Shown here one piece after another: positions 1 through 6,425 of a DNA stretch of 32,558 nt. The notes beneath the pieces are model-generated. The model made no database searches. It was not told the origin of the DNA and was given only the letters and a program-made list of their open reading frames with translations. This stretch comes from Bacteroidota bacterium (GTDB lineage Bacteria > Bacteroidota > Bacteroidia > Flavobacteriales_F > PHOS-HE28): positions 1 through 32,558 of the forward strand of contig CAUJFM010000204.1 in the NCBI GenBank assembly GCA_963169595.1. The letters are read 5' to 3'. Both the position numbers and the translations under genes were made by a program. The first letter of the stretch is position 1, and every line of letters starts with the position of its first letter.

Positions 1-857
1 ATACTGACGATGGGGTAACGCTTGGCCCAGTCGGCCCACATGGCCACCATCTCCGCGCTGGTCAGCACATCGCCGGTGCTCTCCAGGGTGTACCGCTGCT
101 TCTCCGCGCTGTAGAACTCGGTGCTCGCGCAGTCAAGCGCCAGCACGATGTCCTCCCCGGGCTTGTAGCCGGCCGTTTCGATGGCCTGCATCACCAGCTT
201 CAGGGCCTCCTCGTTGCTGGGCAGGTCCGGTGCGAAACCGCCTTCATCGCCCACGTTGGTGCTGAGACCCTTGTTCTTCAGCACGGACTTCAGGCTGTGG
301 AACACCTCAGCCCCCATGCGCAGGCCTTCAGCGAAATGCTTCGCGCCGACGGGCATGATCATGAACTCCTGCACGTCCACCTTGTTGTCCGCGTGCGCAC
401 CACCGTTGAGGATGTTCATCAGGGGCACCGGCAGCGTGGCGGCGTTCACACCGCCCACATAGCGGTACAGCGGCAGACCCGCCTCACTGGCCGCGGCCTT
501 GGCCACTGCCAAGCTCACGCCCAGGATCGCGTTCGCACCAAGGTTGCCCTTGTTCGGCGTGCCGTCCAGCGCCAGCATGGCCCGGTCGATCATGGCCTGT
601 TCGGTGATGAGCGCGCCGTTCAGCTCGTTGTTCAACGTGGTGTTCACGTTCTCCACGGCCTTCTGCACGCCCTTGCCCAGGTAGCGCTTCTTGTCGCCAT
701 CGCGCAGTTCCACCGCCTCGTGCGCACCGGTGCTGGCACCGCTGGGAACCGCGGCCCGGCCCATGTGCCCGGTGTCGGTCCACACGTCCACTTCAACGGT
801 CGGATTGCCACGCGAGTCGAGGATCTCGCGGGCCTGGATCTTGGCGATCAAGCTCAT
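1..857 (-). CDS. eno: enolase (partial, C-terminus outside window)
   Basis: Enolase converts 2-phosphoglycerate to phosphoenolpyruvate in cytosolic glycolysis. The frame opens with ATG at 857 (MSLIAKIQAREILDSRGN) and stays open for 285 codons to the window edge, so about two thirds of the usual ~430 residues are present. Visible family motifs in order are the mobile loop SGASTG, GGAHADN, the VQEFMI segment with an active-site Glu, GDEGGFAP, and ALDCASTEF, which carries the first Mg-binding Asp. The window ends at YPIVS, just before the second metal-binding motif. The start lies 12 nt after the carA stop, so the two genes are probably co-transcribed. No defect is visible in the part present. 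Confidence 0.97.
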   Translation of the reverse strand, partial: MSLIAKIQAREILDSRGNPTVEVDVWTDTGHMGRAAVPSGASTGAHEAVELRDGDKKRYLGKGVQKAVENVNTTLNNELNGALITEQAMIDRAMLALDGTPNKGNLGANAILGVSLAVAKAAASEAGLPLYRYVGGVNAATLPVPLMNILNGGAHADNKVDVQEFMIMPVGAKHFAEGLRMGAEVFHSLKSVLKNKGLSTNVGDEGGFAPDLPSNEEALKLVMQAIETAGYKPGEDIVLALDCASTEFYSAEKQRYTLESTGDVLTSAEMVAMWADWAKRYPIVS

Positions 858-869
858 GGATGAGGTGTG

Positions 870-2003
870 TTAAGCGTTCTGGGGGGTGCGCTTCGCGCTG
901 ACGGCCGCGCGCATCTGGTCGACAAAGCGGTCGAAGAGGTACCGGCTGTCGTACGGACCAGGGCCGGCCTCCGGGTGGTACTGCACGCTGAACACCGGGC
1001 GGTCCTTCAAGCGGATACCGGCGATGCTGCCGTCGTTCAAGTGCACATGGGTGATCTCCACGGTGGGGTTCGCTTCGGCATCGCTCCGCTTCACCACGAA
1101 ACCATGGTTCTGCGAGGTGATCTCGTCGCGGCCCGTGGTGAGGTCCTTGATGGGGTGGTTGATGCCCCGGTGGCCGTGGTGCATCTTCTCCGTGCGCATG
1201 CCCAGGCTCTCGGCCAACAGCTGATGCCCGAGGCAGATGCCGAACACCGGCAGTCCCGAGGCCACGACCTCCTTCACCAGGGCCACGCTGACCGGCATGG
1301 CCCCCGGATCGCCCGGCCCATTGCTCAACAAGATGCCATCCGGCCGCCAGTCCAGGACCTCGGCCAGGGAGGACACCATGGGGAACACCCGCACCCGGCA
1401 TCCGCGTTCCACCAGGCAGCGCTCGATGTTGCGCTTCACCCCGAAGTCGATCAGGGCCACCTTGAAGGCGGCGTCCTCTGGACCCACTTCGTAGGGGCTG
1501 CGCGTGCTCACCCGGCTGCTCAGCTCCAGGCCCGCCATGTCGGGGGCTTCCGCCAGCTTGGTGCGCAGCACGTCCAGGTCCATCTCCGTGCTGCTGATGA
1601 GCGCGTTCTGGTGGCCGTGGTCGCGGATGTGGCGCACCAGTTTGCGGGTGTCGATATCGCTGATGCCCACCACACCGGCCTCGCGCAGGTGATCGTCCAG
1701 GGAGCCCGTTCCTCCGGGACGGCTCCACACCTGGCTGAACTTCTTCACCACCAGCCCGGCGATGGAGAGCCTGCCGCTCTCCTCCTCACCGGTCTTGACC
1801 CCATAGTTGCCGATGTGCGGCGAGGCCATCGTCATGATCTGCCCGGTGTAGCTGGGGTCGCTGAAGACCTCCTGATAGCCGGTCATGCCGGTATTGAAGC
1901 AGATCTCGCCGGTGGTGATGCCCATGGCACCGATGGCCCTGCCCCTGAACACCGTACCATCAGCGAGAAGGAGGACGGCTTCGGGACGTTGGCTCACGAG
2001 CAT
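870..2003 (-). CDS. carA: carbamoyl-phosphate synthase small subunit (glutaminase)
   Basis: The glutamine amidotransferase subunit hydrolyses glutamine and passes ammonia to CarB to make carbamoyl phosphate for pyrimidines and arginine. From ATG at 2003 the product is 377 aa. The N-terminal CPSase domain shows FNTGMTGYQE and SPHIGNYG; the class-I amidotransferase domain follows, with SNGPGDP, the nucleophile Cys257 in GICLGHQ, and His343 and Glu345 in QYHPEAGPGP. An in-frame ATG at 2075 would add 24 residues unlike the family, so 2003 was chosen; a possible -7 box TATCTTCG lies 28 nt upstream of it. carB is not in the window. eno follows after 12 nt, and a terminator separates carA from rplQ. 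Confidence 0.97.
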   Translation of the reverse strand: MLVSQRPEAVLLLADGTVFRGRAIGAMGITTGEICFNTGMTGYQEVFSDPSYTGQIMTMASPHIGNYGVKTGEEESGRLSIAGLVVKKFSQVWSRPGGTGSLDDHLREAGVVGISDIDTRKLVRHIRDHGHQNALISSTEMDLDVLRTKLAEAPDMAGLELSSRVSTRSPYEVGPEDAAFKVALIDFGVKRNIERCLVERGCRVRVFPMVSSLAEVLDWRPDGILLSNGPGDPGAMPVSVALVKEVVASGLPVFGICLGHQLLAESLGMRTEKMHHGHRGINHPIKDLTTGRDEITSQNHGFVVKRSDAEANPTVEITHVHLNDGSIAGIRLKDRPVFSVQYHPEAGPGPYDSRYLFDRFVDQMRAAVSAKRTPQNA

Positions 2004-2030
2004 GGTGGCGCAGGGTTGCTGTTTCGGCCG

Positions 2031-2038
2031 CGAAGATA
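2031..2038 (-). promoter_or_regulatory. putative -7 box of carA-eno promoter
   Basis: Reading the minus strand, TATCTTCG matches the Bacteroidota TAnnTTTG -7 box except for one base. It sits between the rplQ terminator and the carA ATG, which is where a promoter is needed. A TTGG about 15 nt upstream is a weak -33 candidate. This is inferred from the motif only. Confidence 0.45.
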
Positions 2039-2098
2039 CCCCGGTGCGTCCAAGCAGGCACATCGGATCATCCACAGGTGTTGATAAGCGCAGGAATG

Positions 2099-2124
2099 AA
2101 AAGGGGCGCCTTCCGGCGCCCCTT
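2099..2124 (-). terminator. intrinsic terminator of the ribosomal operon
   Basis: A perfect 10-bp stem (2101-2110 pairing with 2115-2124, core GGGGCGCC/GGCGCCCC) closes a 4-nt loop that reads GGAA on the minus strand, a GNRA tetraloop. On the minus strand it is followed directly by TTTT. It lies about 20 nt past the rplQ stop, the expected place for the end of the ribosomal array transcript. Confidence 0.85.
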
Positions 2125-2144
2125 CTTCGTTCAGTGCTTGGACC

Positions 2145-2633
2145 TTACTCGGCCTTGGCCTCACCGGCCGCAGGAGCCTCGGGGGCCTTTCCTTCGGCCT
2201 TGCTGCCGCTGCTGCGACGGCTGCGGCGCGTCTTCTTCACCTCGGTGCCGGCGGCCTTCTCCTTGGTGTAGACGGTGTTGAAGTCCACCAGTTCGATCAT
2301 GGCCATCTCGGCGGCATCGCCCAAACGGTTGCCCAGCTTGATGATGCGCGTGTAGCCACCGGGACGGCTGGCCACCTTCGGCGCCACGTCGCGGAACAGC
2401 ACGGCCGTGGCCTCCTTGTTCTGCAGTTCGCTGAACACCATGCGGCGGCTGTGGGTGGTGTCGTCCTTGCTCTTGGTGATCAAGGGCTCCACGAAGCGGC
2501 GCAGGGCACGTGCCTTGGCCAGCGTGGTCTCGATGCGCTTGTGCTCGATGAGCGAGACGGCAAGGTTGCTCATCAGGGCGCCCCGGTGGGCCTTCTTGCG
2601 GCCGAGCGCGTTGTTCTTGTTCCCGTGTCTCAT
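2145..2633 (-). CDS. rplQ: 50S ribosomal protein L17
   Basis: L17 binds 23S rRNA near the polypeptide exit on the large subunit. The 162-aa product starts MRHGNKNNALGRKKAHR, the family signature, and has the RPGGYTRIIKLGNRLGDAAEMA region near residues 90-110. The conserved core ends near residue 125; the last ~38 residues form a low-complexity tail rich in Lys, Arg, Ala, Glu and Ser. L17 is usually about 115-130 aa, and such C-terminal extensions are common in Bacteroidota. It is the last gene of the array; a 53-nt gap with a palindrome separates it from rpoA and a terminator follows. Confidence 0.98.
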   Translation of the reverse strand: MRHGNKNNALGRKKAHRGALMSNLAVSLIEHKRIETTLAKARALRRFVEPLITKSKDDTTHSRRMVFSELQNKEATAVLFRDVAPKVASRPGGYTRIIKLGNRLGDAAEMAMIELVDFNTVYTKEKAAGTEVKKTRRSRRSSGSKAEGKAPEAPAAGEAKAE

Positions 2634-2660
2634 TGTCGTATGCGGTTGGGGTTCCCTTCA

Positions 2661-2684
2661 GGACGGACCGTGGTCCGTCCCTAC
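2661..2684 (-). repeat. REP-like palindrome in the rpoA-rplQ gap
   Basis: Bases 2661-2680 form a near-perfect palindrome, GGACGGACC and GGTCCGTCC separated by two bases. On the minus strand the left edge extends to GTAGGGACGG. It lies in the mRNA between the rpoA stop and the rplQ start. It shares the GTAGGGRCG edge with the hairpin at 4369-4394. It could be a dispersed REP-like element or an mRNA hairpin that modulates rplQ; the sequence alone does not decide. Confidence 0.6.
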
Positions 2685-2686
2685 GG

Positions 2687-3694
2687 TCACTCCTTGTCCA
2701 GTTTGTACTTGCTCACGTTCATCCCGAAGCTCAGGCCCTTGTTCTCCACCAAGTCCTCCAGTTCGGTGAGGCTCTTCTTGCCGAAGTTGCGGAACTTCAA
2801 CAGGTCGTTCTTGTTGTAGCTCACCAGGTCACCGAGGGTCTCGATGTCGGCGGCCTTCAGGCAGTTCAGGGCGCGCACGCTCAGGTCCATGTCCACCAGC
2901 TTGGTCTTCAGCAGCTGGCGCATGTGCAGGCTCGTCTCGTCGAACTCCTCGCTGTCGCTGGTGCTGGTGCTGCCGCGCTCCTCCACTTCCAGGCTGATGC
3001 GTTCATCGCTGAACAGCATGAAGTGGTGGATGAGGATCTTGGCGGCCTCCTGCAGGGCGTTCTTCGGCGTGATGCTGCCGTCGGTGGTCACCTCGATGGT
3101 GAGCTTCTCGTAGTCGGTCTTCTCCTCCACGCGGGTGTTCTCCACGTTGTACTTCACGTTCTTGATGGGCGTGAAGATGGAGTCGATGAAGATGGTCCCG
3201 ATGGAGGCGCCCTCCACCTTGTTCTCATCGGCCGGCACGTAACCACGGCCTTTGCCGATGGACAGTTCCACGTGCAGCTTCACGGAAGGCTCCATGTGGG
3301 CGATGACCAGCTCGGGGTTGAGCACCTGGAAGCCGGTGGTGTGGCGACCGATGTCACCTGCGGTGAACGTGTCCTTGCCCGTGATGGTGAAGGAGACCTT
3401 CTCGGTGCTCACGTCCTCCAGCTGGCGGCGGAAGCGCACCTGCTTGAGGTTGAGCACGATCTCGGTCATGTCCTCGATCACACCCTTGATGGTGCTGAAC
3501 TCGTGCTCGACACCATCGATGCGCACCTGGGTGATGGCATGACCCTCCAGGCTGGAGAGGAGGATGCGGCGCAGGGCGTTGCCGATGGTGATGCCGTAAC
3601 CCGGCTCAAGCGGACGGAACTCGAAGGAGCCGCGCTTGTCGTCGGATTCGATCATCGTGACCTTGTCAGGCCGCTGGAATTCAAGGATGGGCAT
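2687..3694 (-). CDS. rpoA: DNA-directed RNA polymerase subunit alpha
   Basis: The alpha subunit dimerises to nucleate core RNA polymerase and contacts promoters and activators. The 335-aa product is full length. The N-terminal domain (about 1-230) shows RRILLSSLEGHAITQVRIDGV and the insert with HTTGFQVLNPELVIAHM. An acidic, Ser/Thr-rich linker (STSDSEEFDE) leads to the C-terminal domain with SVRALNCLKAADI (its Arg corresponds to the DNA-binding Arg265 of E. coli) and FGKKSLTELEDLV. Start ATG at 3694 lies 24 nt after rpsD, as in the classic alpha operon. Confidence 0.99.
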   Translation of the reverse strand: MPILEFQRPDKVTMIESDDKRGSFEFRPLEPGYGITIGNALRRILLSSLEGHAITQVRIDGVEHEFSTIKGVIEDMTEIVLNLKQVRFRRQLEDVSTEKVSFTITGKDTFTAGDIGRHTTGFQVLNPELVIAHMEPSVKLHVELSIGKGRGYVPADENKVEGASIGTIFIDSIFTPIKNVKYNVENTRVEEKTDYEKLTIEVTTDGSITPKNALQEAAKILIHHFMLFSDERISLEVEERGSTSTSDSEEFDETSLHMRQLLKTKLVDMDLSVRALNCLKAADIETLGDLVSYNKNDLLKFRNFGKKSLTELEDLVENKGLSFGMNVSKYKLDKE

Positions 3695-3718
3695 GGTTGG
3701 TCTGCTTGGATCGGGTTC

Positions 3719-4324
3719 TTACTTCGAGTACAATTCCACGATGAGCTGCTCACGGATGTTCTCCGGGATCTGGGCACGCTCGGGCATGGTGATGAACCTG
3801 CCGGACATGGCGGTGGGGTTCCAGTCCAGCCAATCGAAGCGCTTGCTGTTCACCGCCAGGCTGTTGGTGATGGCCTCGAGCGAACGGCTCTTCTCACGCA
3901 CGGCGATGGTCTGGCCGGGGCGCAGGGTGTAGCTGGGCACGTTCACCACGCCACCGTCCACGGTGATGTGGCCGTGGCTCACCAGCTGGCGCGCAGCGCG
4001 GCGCGTGGGGGCGATGCCAAGACGGTACACGGTGTTGTCCAAACGGGCCTCGCACAGCTGCAGCAGCACCGCGCCGGTGATGCCCTTCTTGCTGGCGGCG
4101 GTGTGGAACATCTTCTCGAACTGGCGCTCGAGGATGCCATAGGTATACTTCGCCTTCTGCTTCTCCTGCAGCTGGACAGCGTATTCGCTTTCCTTCTTAC
4201 GGCGCTTGGTGGGGCCATGCTGGCCGGGGGAGTGGGGCTTGCGCTCCATCCACTTGTCCGGTCCGAGGATCGCCTCCTTGAACTTCCGCGCGATGCGGGT
4301 CTTGGGTCCTGTGTAACGTGCCAT
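3719..4324 (-). CDS. rpsD: 30S ribosomal protein S4
   Basis: S4 initiates 30S assembly on the 16S 5' domain and lines the mRNA entry with S3 and S5. The 201-aa product starts MARYTGPKTRIARKFKEAI at 4324; a 17-codon upstream extension to an earlier ATG is unlike the family and overlaps a hairpin, so it was not used. The S4 RNA-binding domain is visible as ARLDNTVYRLG followed by RRAARQLVSHGHI. The N-terminal zinc Cys cluster found in some S4 proteins is absent, so this is the zinc-free form. In E. coli S4 represses its own operon; the 83-nt gap upstream has two hairpins, but a regulatory role here is only a guess. Confidence 0.98.
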   Translation of the reverse strand: MARYTGPKTRIARKFKEAILGPDKWMERKPHSPGQHGPTKRRKKESEYAVQLQEKQKAKYTYGILERQFEKMFHTAASKKGITGAVLLQLCEARLDNTVYRLGIAPTRRAARQLVSHGHITVDGGVVNVPSYTLRPGQTIAVREKSRSLEAITNSLAVNSKRFDWLDWNPTAMSGRFITMPERAQIPENIREQLIVELYSK

Positions 4325-4338
4325 GTTCTTCTTTTCTG

Positions 4339-4362
4339 GGTGCGGCCTTTGTTTCCCGCACC
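4339..4362 (-). promoter_or_regulatory. stem-loop just upstream of rpsD start
   Basis: GGTGCGG (4339-4345) pairs perfectly with CCGCACC (4356-4362) across a 10-nt loop. On the mRNA it ends about 15 nt before the rpsD start codon and could control rpsD translation. Because S4 is the translational repressor of the alpha operon in E. coli, an S4-responsive structure is conceivable, but no pseudoknot like the E. coli site was recognised. Confidence 0.4.
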
Positions 4363-4368
4363 AACAAC

Positions 4369-4394
4369 GGGGCATGCGTCCATCACGCCCCTAC
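4369..4394 (-). repeat. REP-like hairpin in the rpsK-rpsD gap
   Basis: On the minus strand the element begins GTAGGGGCGTG and closes with CATGCCCC: an 8-bp stem with one G-T pair and a 7-nt loop (4369-4376 with 4384-4391). The GTAGGGRCG edge matches the palindrome at 2661-2684. The two could be copies of one dispersed palindromic family inserted in intercistronic spacers. Confidence 0.55.
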
Positions 4395-4407
4395 AGGTTG
4401 GTTAGTA

Positions 4408-4809
4408 TTAGACGCGGCGCTTTTTGGGAGGACGGCAGCCGTTGTGCGGCATCGGGGTGATGTCGACGATCTCGGTGACCTCCACGCCGCTGTTGTGCAG
4501 GGCACGGATGGCGCTCTCGCGGCCCGCTCCGGGGCCCTTCACGAACACCTTCACCTTGCGCAGGCCAAGCTCGTGAGCCTCGCGTGCGGCCTCTTCGGCG
4601 CTCACCTGACCGGCGTACGGGGTGTTCTTCTTGCTCCCGCGGAAGCCCTGCTTGCCGGAGGAGGACCAGCTGATCACCTCGCCCTTGTTGTTCGTCAGGG
4701 ACACGATGAGGTTGTTGAACGTGGCCTGGATGTGGGCCTGACCGTAGGCCTCCACCACCACGTTCTTCTTCTTCTTCTTGCCGGCCGCTTTCTGATCTTG
4801 CTTTGCCAT
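4408..4809 (-). CDS. rpsK: 30S ribosomal protein S11
   Basis: S11 sits on the 30S platform near the E-site mRNA. The 133-aa product has a Lys-rich N-terminus (AAGKKKKKNVVVEAYG), then the conserved HIQATFNNLIVSLTN, WSSSGKQGFRGSKKNTPYA and the C-terminal ITPMPHNGCRPPKKRRV. Length and motifs are normal. It follows rpsM by 12 nt and precedes rpsD by an unusually long 83 nt that contains two hairpins. Confidence 0.99.
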   Translation of the reverse strand: MAKQDQKAAGKKKKKNVVVEAYGQAHIQATFNNLIVSLTNNKGEVISWSSSGKQGFRGSKKNTPYAGQVSAEEAAREAHELGLRKVKVFVKGPGAGRESAIRALHNSGVEVTEIVDITPMPHNGCRPPKKRRV

Positions 4810-4821
4810 GGTGCTCAGGGC

Positions 4822-5199
4822 TTACTTGGTCGCTTTCTTCTTGTTGGCCACGGTCTTGCGCTTGCCCTTCCGGGTACGGGCGTTCGTCCGGGTGCGCTGG
4901 CCACGCAGCGGGAGGCCCGCACGGTGACGCAGGCCGCGGTAGCTGCCGATGTCCATCAGGCGCTTGATGCTGAGCTGCACCTCGCTGCGCAGGGCACCTT
5001 CCACCTTGATGTTCTCGTTGATGTACTGGCGGATGCGTGCCTGCTCATCATCGGTCCACTCCTCCACCTTGGTGTCCGGGTCCACTTCCGACTTCTGGAG
5101 GATCTCCAGCGCCGTGCTGCGGCCGATGCCATAGATGTAGGTGAGGCCGATGCAGCCCCGCTTCTGCTTGGGTAGGTCGATGCCTGCGATACGTGCCAT
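4822..5199 (-). CDS. rpsM: 30S ribosomal protein S13
   Basis: S13 is a head protein of the 30S subunit that contacts P-site tRNA with its basic tail and forms a bridge with L5. The 125-aa product starts MARIAGIDLPKQKRG, has the helix-two-turn-helix segment with TYIYGIGRSTALEIL, then GSYRGLRHRAGLPLRGQRT and a basic tail (RTRKGKRKTVANKKKATK). It lies between rpmJ and rpsK with 12-13 nt gaps. Confidence 0.99.
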   Translation of the reverse strand: MARIAGIDLPKQKRGCIGLTYIYGIGRSTALEILQKSEVDPDTKVEEWTDDEQARIRQYINENIKVEGALRSEVQLSIKRLMDIGSYRGLRHRAGLPLRGQRTRTNARTRKGKRKTVANKKKATK

Positions 5200-5212
5200 G
5201 CTCGTTCGATTA

Positions 5213-5329
5213 TCAGCCTTGACGCTGCTTGAACTTCGGGTTCTTCTTGTTGATGATGTACAGTCGCCCCTTGCGACGGACGATCTTGCAGTCCGCGGAG
5301 CGTGGTTTGAGGGAGGCCCTGACCTTCAT
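5213..5329 (-). CDS. rpmJ: 50S ribosomal protein L36, zinc-free form
   Basis: Only 38 residues: it starts MKVRASLKPRSADCKIVRR and ends NKKNPKFKQRQG. The start and the KQRQG end are the L36 signature. The zinc form has a Cys/His cluster; here a single Cys (residue 14) remains, so it is the C-minus form, as in other Bacteroidota. L36 binds 23S rRNA on the large subunit. It lies 14 nt downstream of infA and 13 nt upstream of rpsM, the standard infA-rpmJ-rpsM order. Confidence 0.96.
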   Translation of the reverse strand: MKVRASLKPRSADCKIVRRKGRLYIINKKNPKFKQRQG

Positions 5330-5343
5330 GGTTTCCTGGGTTC

Positions 5344-5565
5344 TTAGCTCTTGTATCGGAAGGTGATGCGGCCTTTGCTGAGATCGTACGGGCTCATCTC
5401 CACCTTCACCTTGTCACCGGGCAGGATCCGGATGTAGTGCATCCGCATCTTGCCCGAGATGTGGGCGATGATCACGTGGCCGTTCTCCAGCTCCACACGG
5501 AACATGGCATTGCTCAGCGCCTCCTTGATGACGCCGTCCTGCTCGATCGTTCCTGTTTTGCTCAT
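5344..5565 (-). CDS. infA: translation initiation factor IF-1
   Basis: IF-1 is a single OB-fold protein that occupies the 30S A site during initiation. From ATG at 5565 the product is 73 aa, the family length, reading MSKTGTIEQDGVIKEALSN, then FRVELENGHVIIAHISGKMR and VKVEMSPYDLSKGRITFRYK. An in-frame ATG at 5637 would add 24 residues reaching into the map stop region and was rejected. The purine-rich AAGGAAAGGAAGGC just before the ATG looks like a ribosome binding site, which is uncommon in this array. The gap to map is 55 nt and holds a hairpin. Confidence 0.98.
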   Translation of the reverse strand: MSKTGTIEQDGVIKEALSNAMFRVELENGHVIIAHISGKMRMHYIRILPGDKVKVEMSPYDLSKGRITFRYKS

Positions 5566-5595
5566 GCCTTCCTTTCCTTGTTCTCTATCCTTTCC

Positions 5596-5622
5596 GAACG
5601 GGGACGTCACCGCCCCGTGTTC
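5596..5622 (-). promoter_or_regulatory. stem-loop in the map-infA gap
   Basis: On the minus strand ACGGGGCG pairs with CG(T)CCCCGT around a GTGA tetraloop (GNRA type), with the core at 5598-5618. GAAC/GTTC ends can extend the stem past a 2-nt bulge. No T-run follows, so it is not a clear terminator. It may stabilise or process the mRNA, or attenuate it before infA. Its GGGGCG...CCCCGTT frame resembles the rpsK-rpsD element. Confidence 0.45.
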
Positions 5623-6421
5623 AATCGTACCATTCACCCTTCGCCTTCAGCACATCCTCGATGTAGCTGAACGTTGAAAGGACCTCTGCCTGGCCTGCGC
5701 GCACCGCGACGTTGTGCTCGAAGTGGGCGCTCGGTCTCCCGTCGCGCGTCACGATCGTCCACCCGTCACCCAGCTGCTTCACCTCCTTCGTGCCTATGTT
5801 GATCATGGGTTCGATGGCGAGCACCATGCCGGTGCGCAGTTTGGCGCCATGGCCCCGACGGCCATAGTTGGGCACTTCCGGCGGTTCGTGGAGCTTGCGT
5901 CCCACGCCATGCCCCACCAGTTCCCGCACCACCCCGAAGCCATGCTTCTCGGCATGCTGCTGGATGGCGTGCCCGATGTCGCCCGTGCGGTTGTTCTCCA
6001 CCGCCTGTTCGATACCGAGCGCCAGGCACTCCTGGGTGACCCGCAGCAGCTGCTTCACCGGTGCGGCCACCTCGCCCACCATGAAGGTGTATGCGCTGTC
6101 GCCGTAGAGACCGTTCATCAGCACACCGCAATCCACGCTGGCCACATCGCCATCGCGCAGGGGGCGGTCACCGGGCAGGCCATGCACCACCTGGTCGTTC
6201 ACGCTGATCAGCAGCGTGCTCGGACAGCCGTACAGGCCCTTGAAGCCGGGCACTGCTCCGTTGTCCCGGATGAACTCCTCCGCCATGCGGTCGAGCTCAC
6301 CGGTGGTGATACCGGGTGCAATGCGCCTTGCCACTTCGGCCAAGGTCCTTCCAACAAGCAAAGAACTCTCCTTCAACAACGCGATGTCGTCATCGCCCAA
6401 CAGGTCCACGGTGCGACCCAT
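5621..6421 (-). CDS. map: methionine aminopeptidase, type I
   Basis: MetAP removes the initiator Met from nascent proteins. The 266-aa product has the five metal ligands at family positions: Asp97 (SVDCG), Asp108 (YGDSAYTF), His171 (GHGVG), Glu204 (IEPM) and Glu235 (HFEHNV); His80 in VVHG is the conserved substrate-side His. There is no N-terminal zinc-finger extension. The start lies 4 nt after the secY stop, so it is co-transcribed. secY-map-infA order is common in bacteria lacking adk at this spot. Confidence 0.98.
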   Translation of the reverse strand: MGRTVDLLGDDDIALLKESSLLVGRTLAEVARRIAPGITTGELDRMAEEFIRDNGAVPGFKGLYGCPSTLLISVNDQVVHGLPGDRPLRDGDVASVDCGVLMNGLYGDSAYTFMVGEVAAPVKQLLRVTQECLALGIEQAVENNRTGDIGHAIQQHAEKHGFGVVRELVGHGVGRKLHEPPEVPNYGRRGHGAKLRTGMVLAIEPMINIGTKEVKQLGDGWTIVTRDGRPSAHFEHNVAVRAGQAEVLSTFSYIEDVLKAKGEWYD

Positions 6422-6425
6422 GTCC

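Noticed and set aside
2633..4405. Long plus-strand open frame (590 codons) opposite rpoA and rpsD
   Set aside because: It is antisense to well-supported genes, is rich in His, Val, Leu and Gly as expected for a reverse frame of GC-rich coding DNA, and has no recognisable domain.
5566..5637. Extended N-terminus of IF-1
   Set aside because: The extra 24 residues run through the map-infA hairpin and are unlike the 72-residue family.
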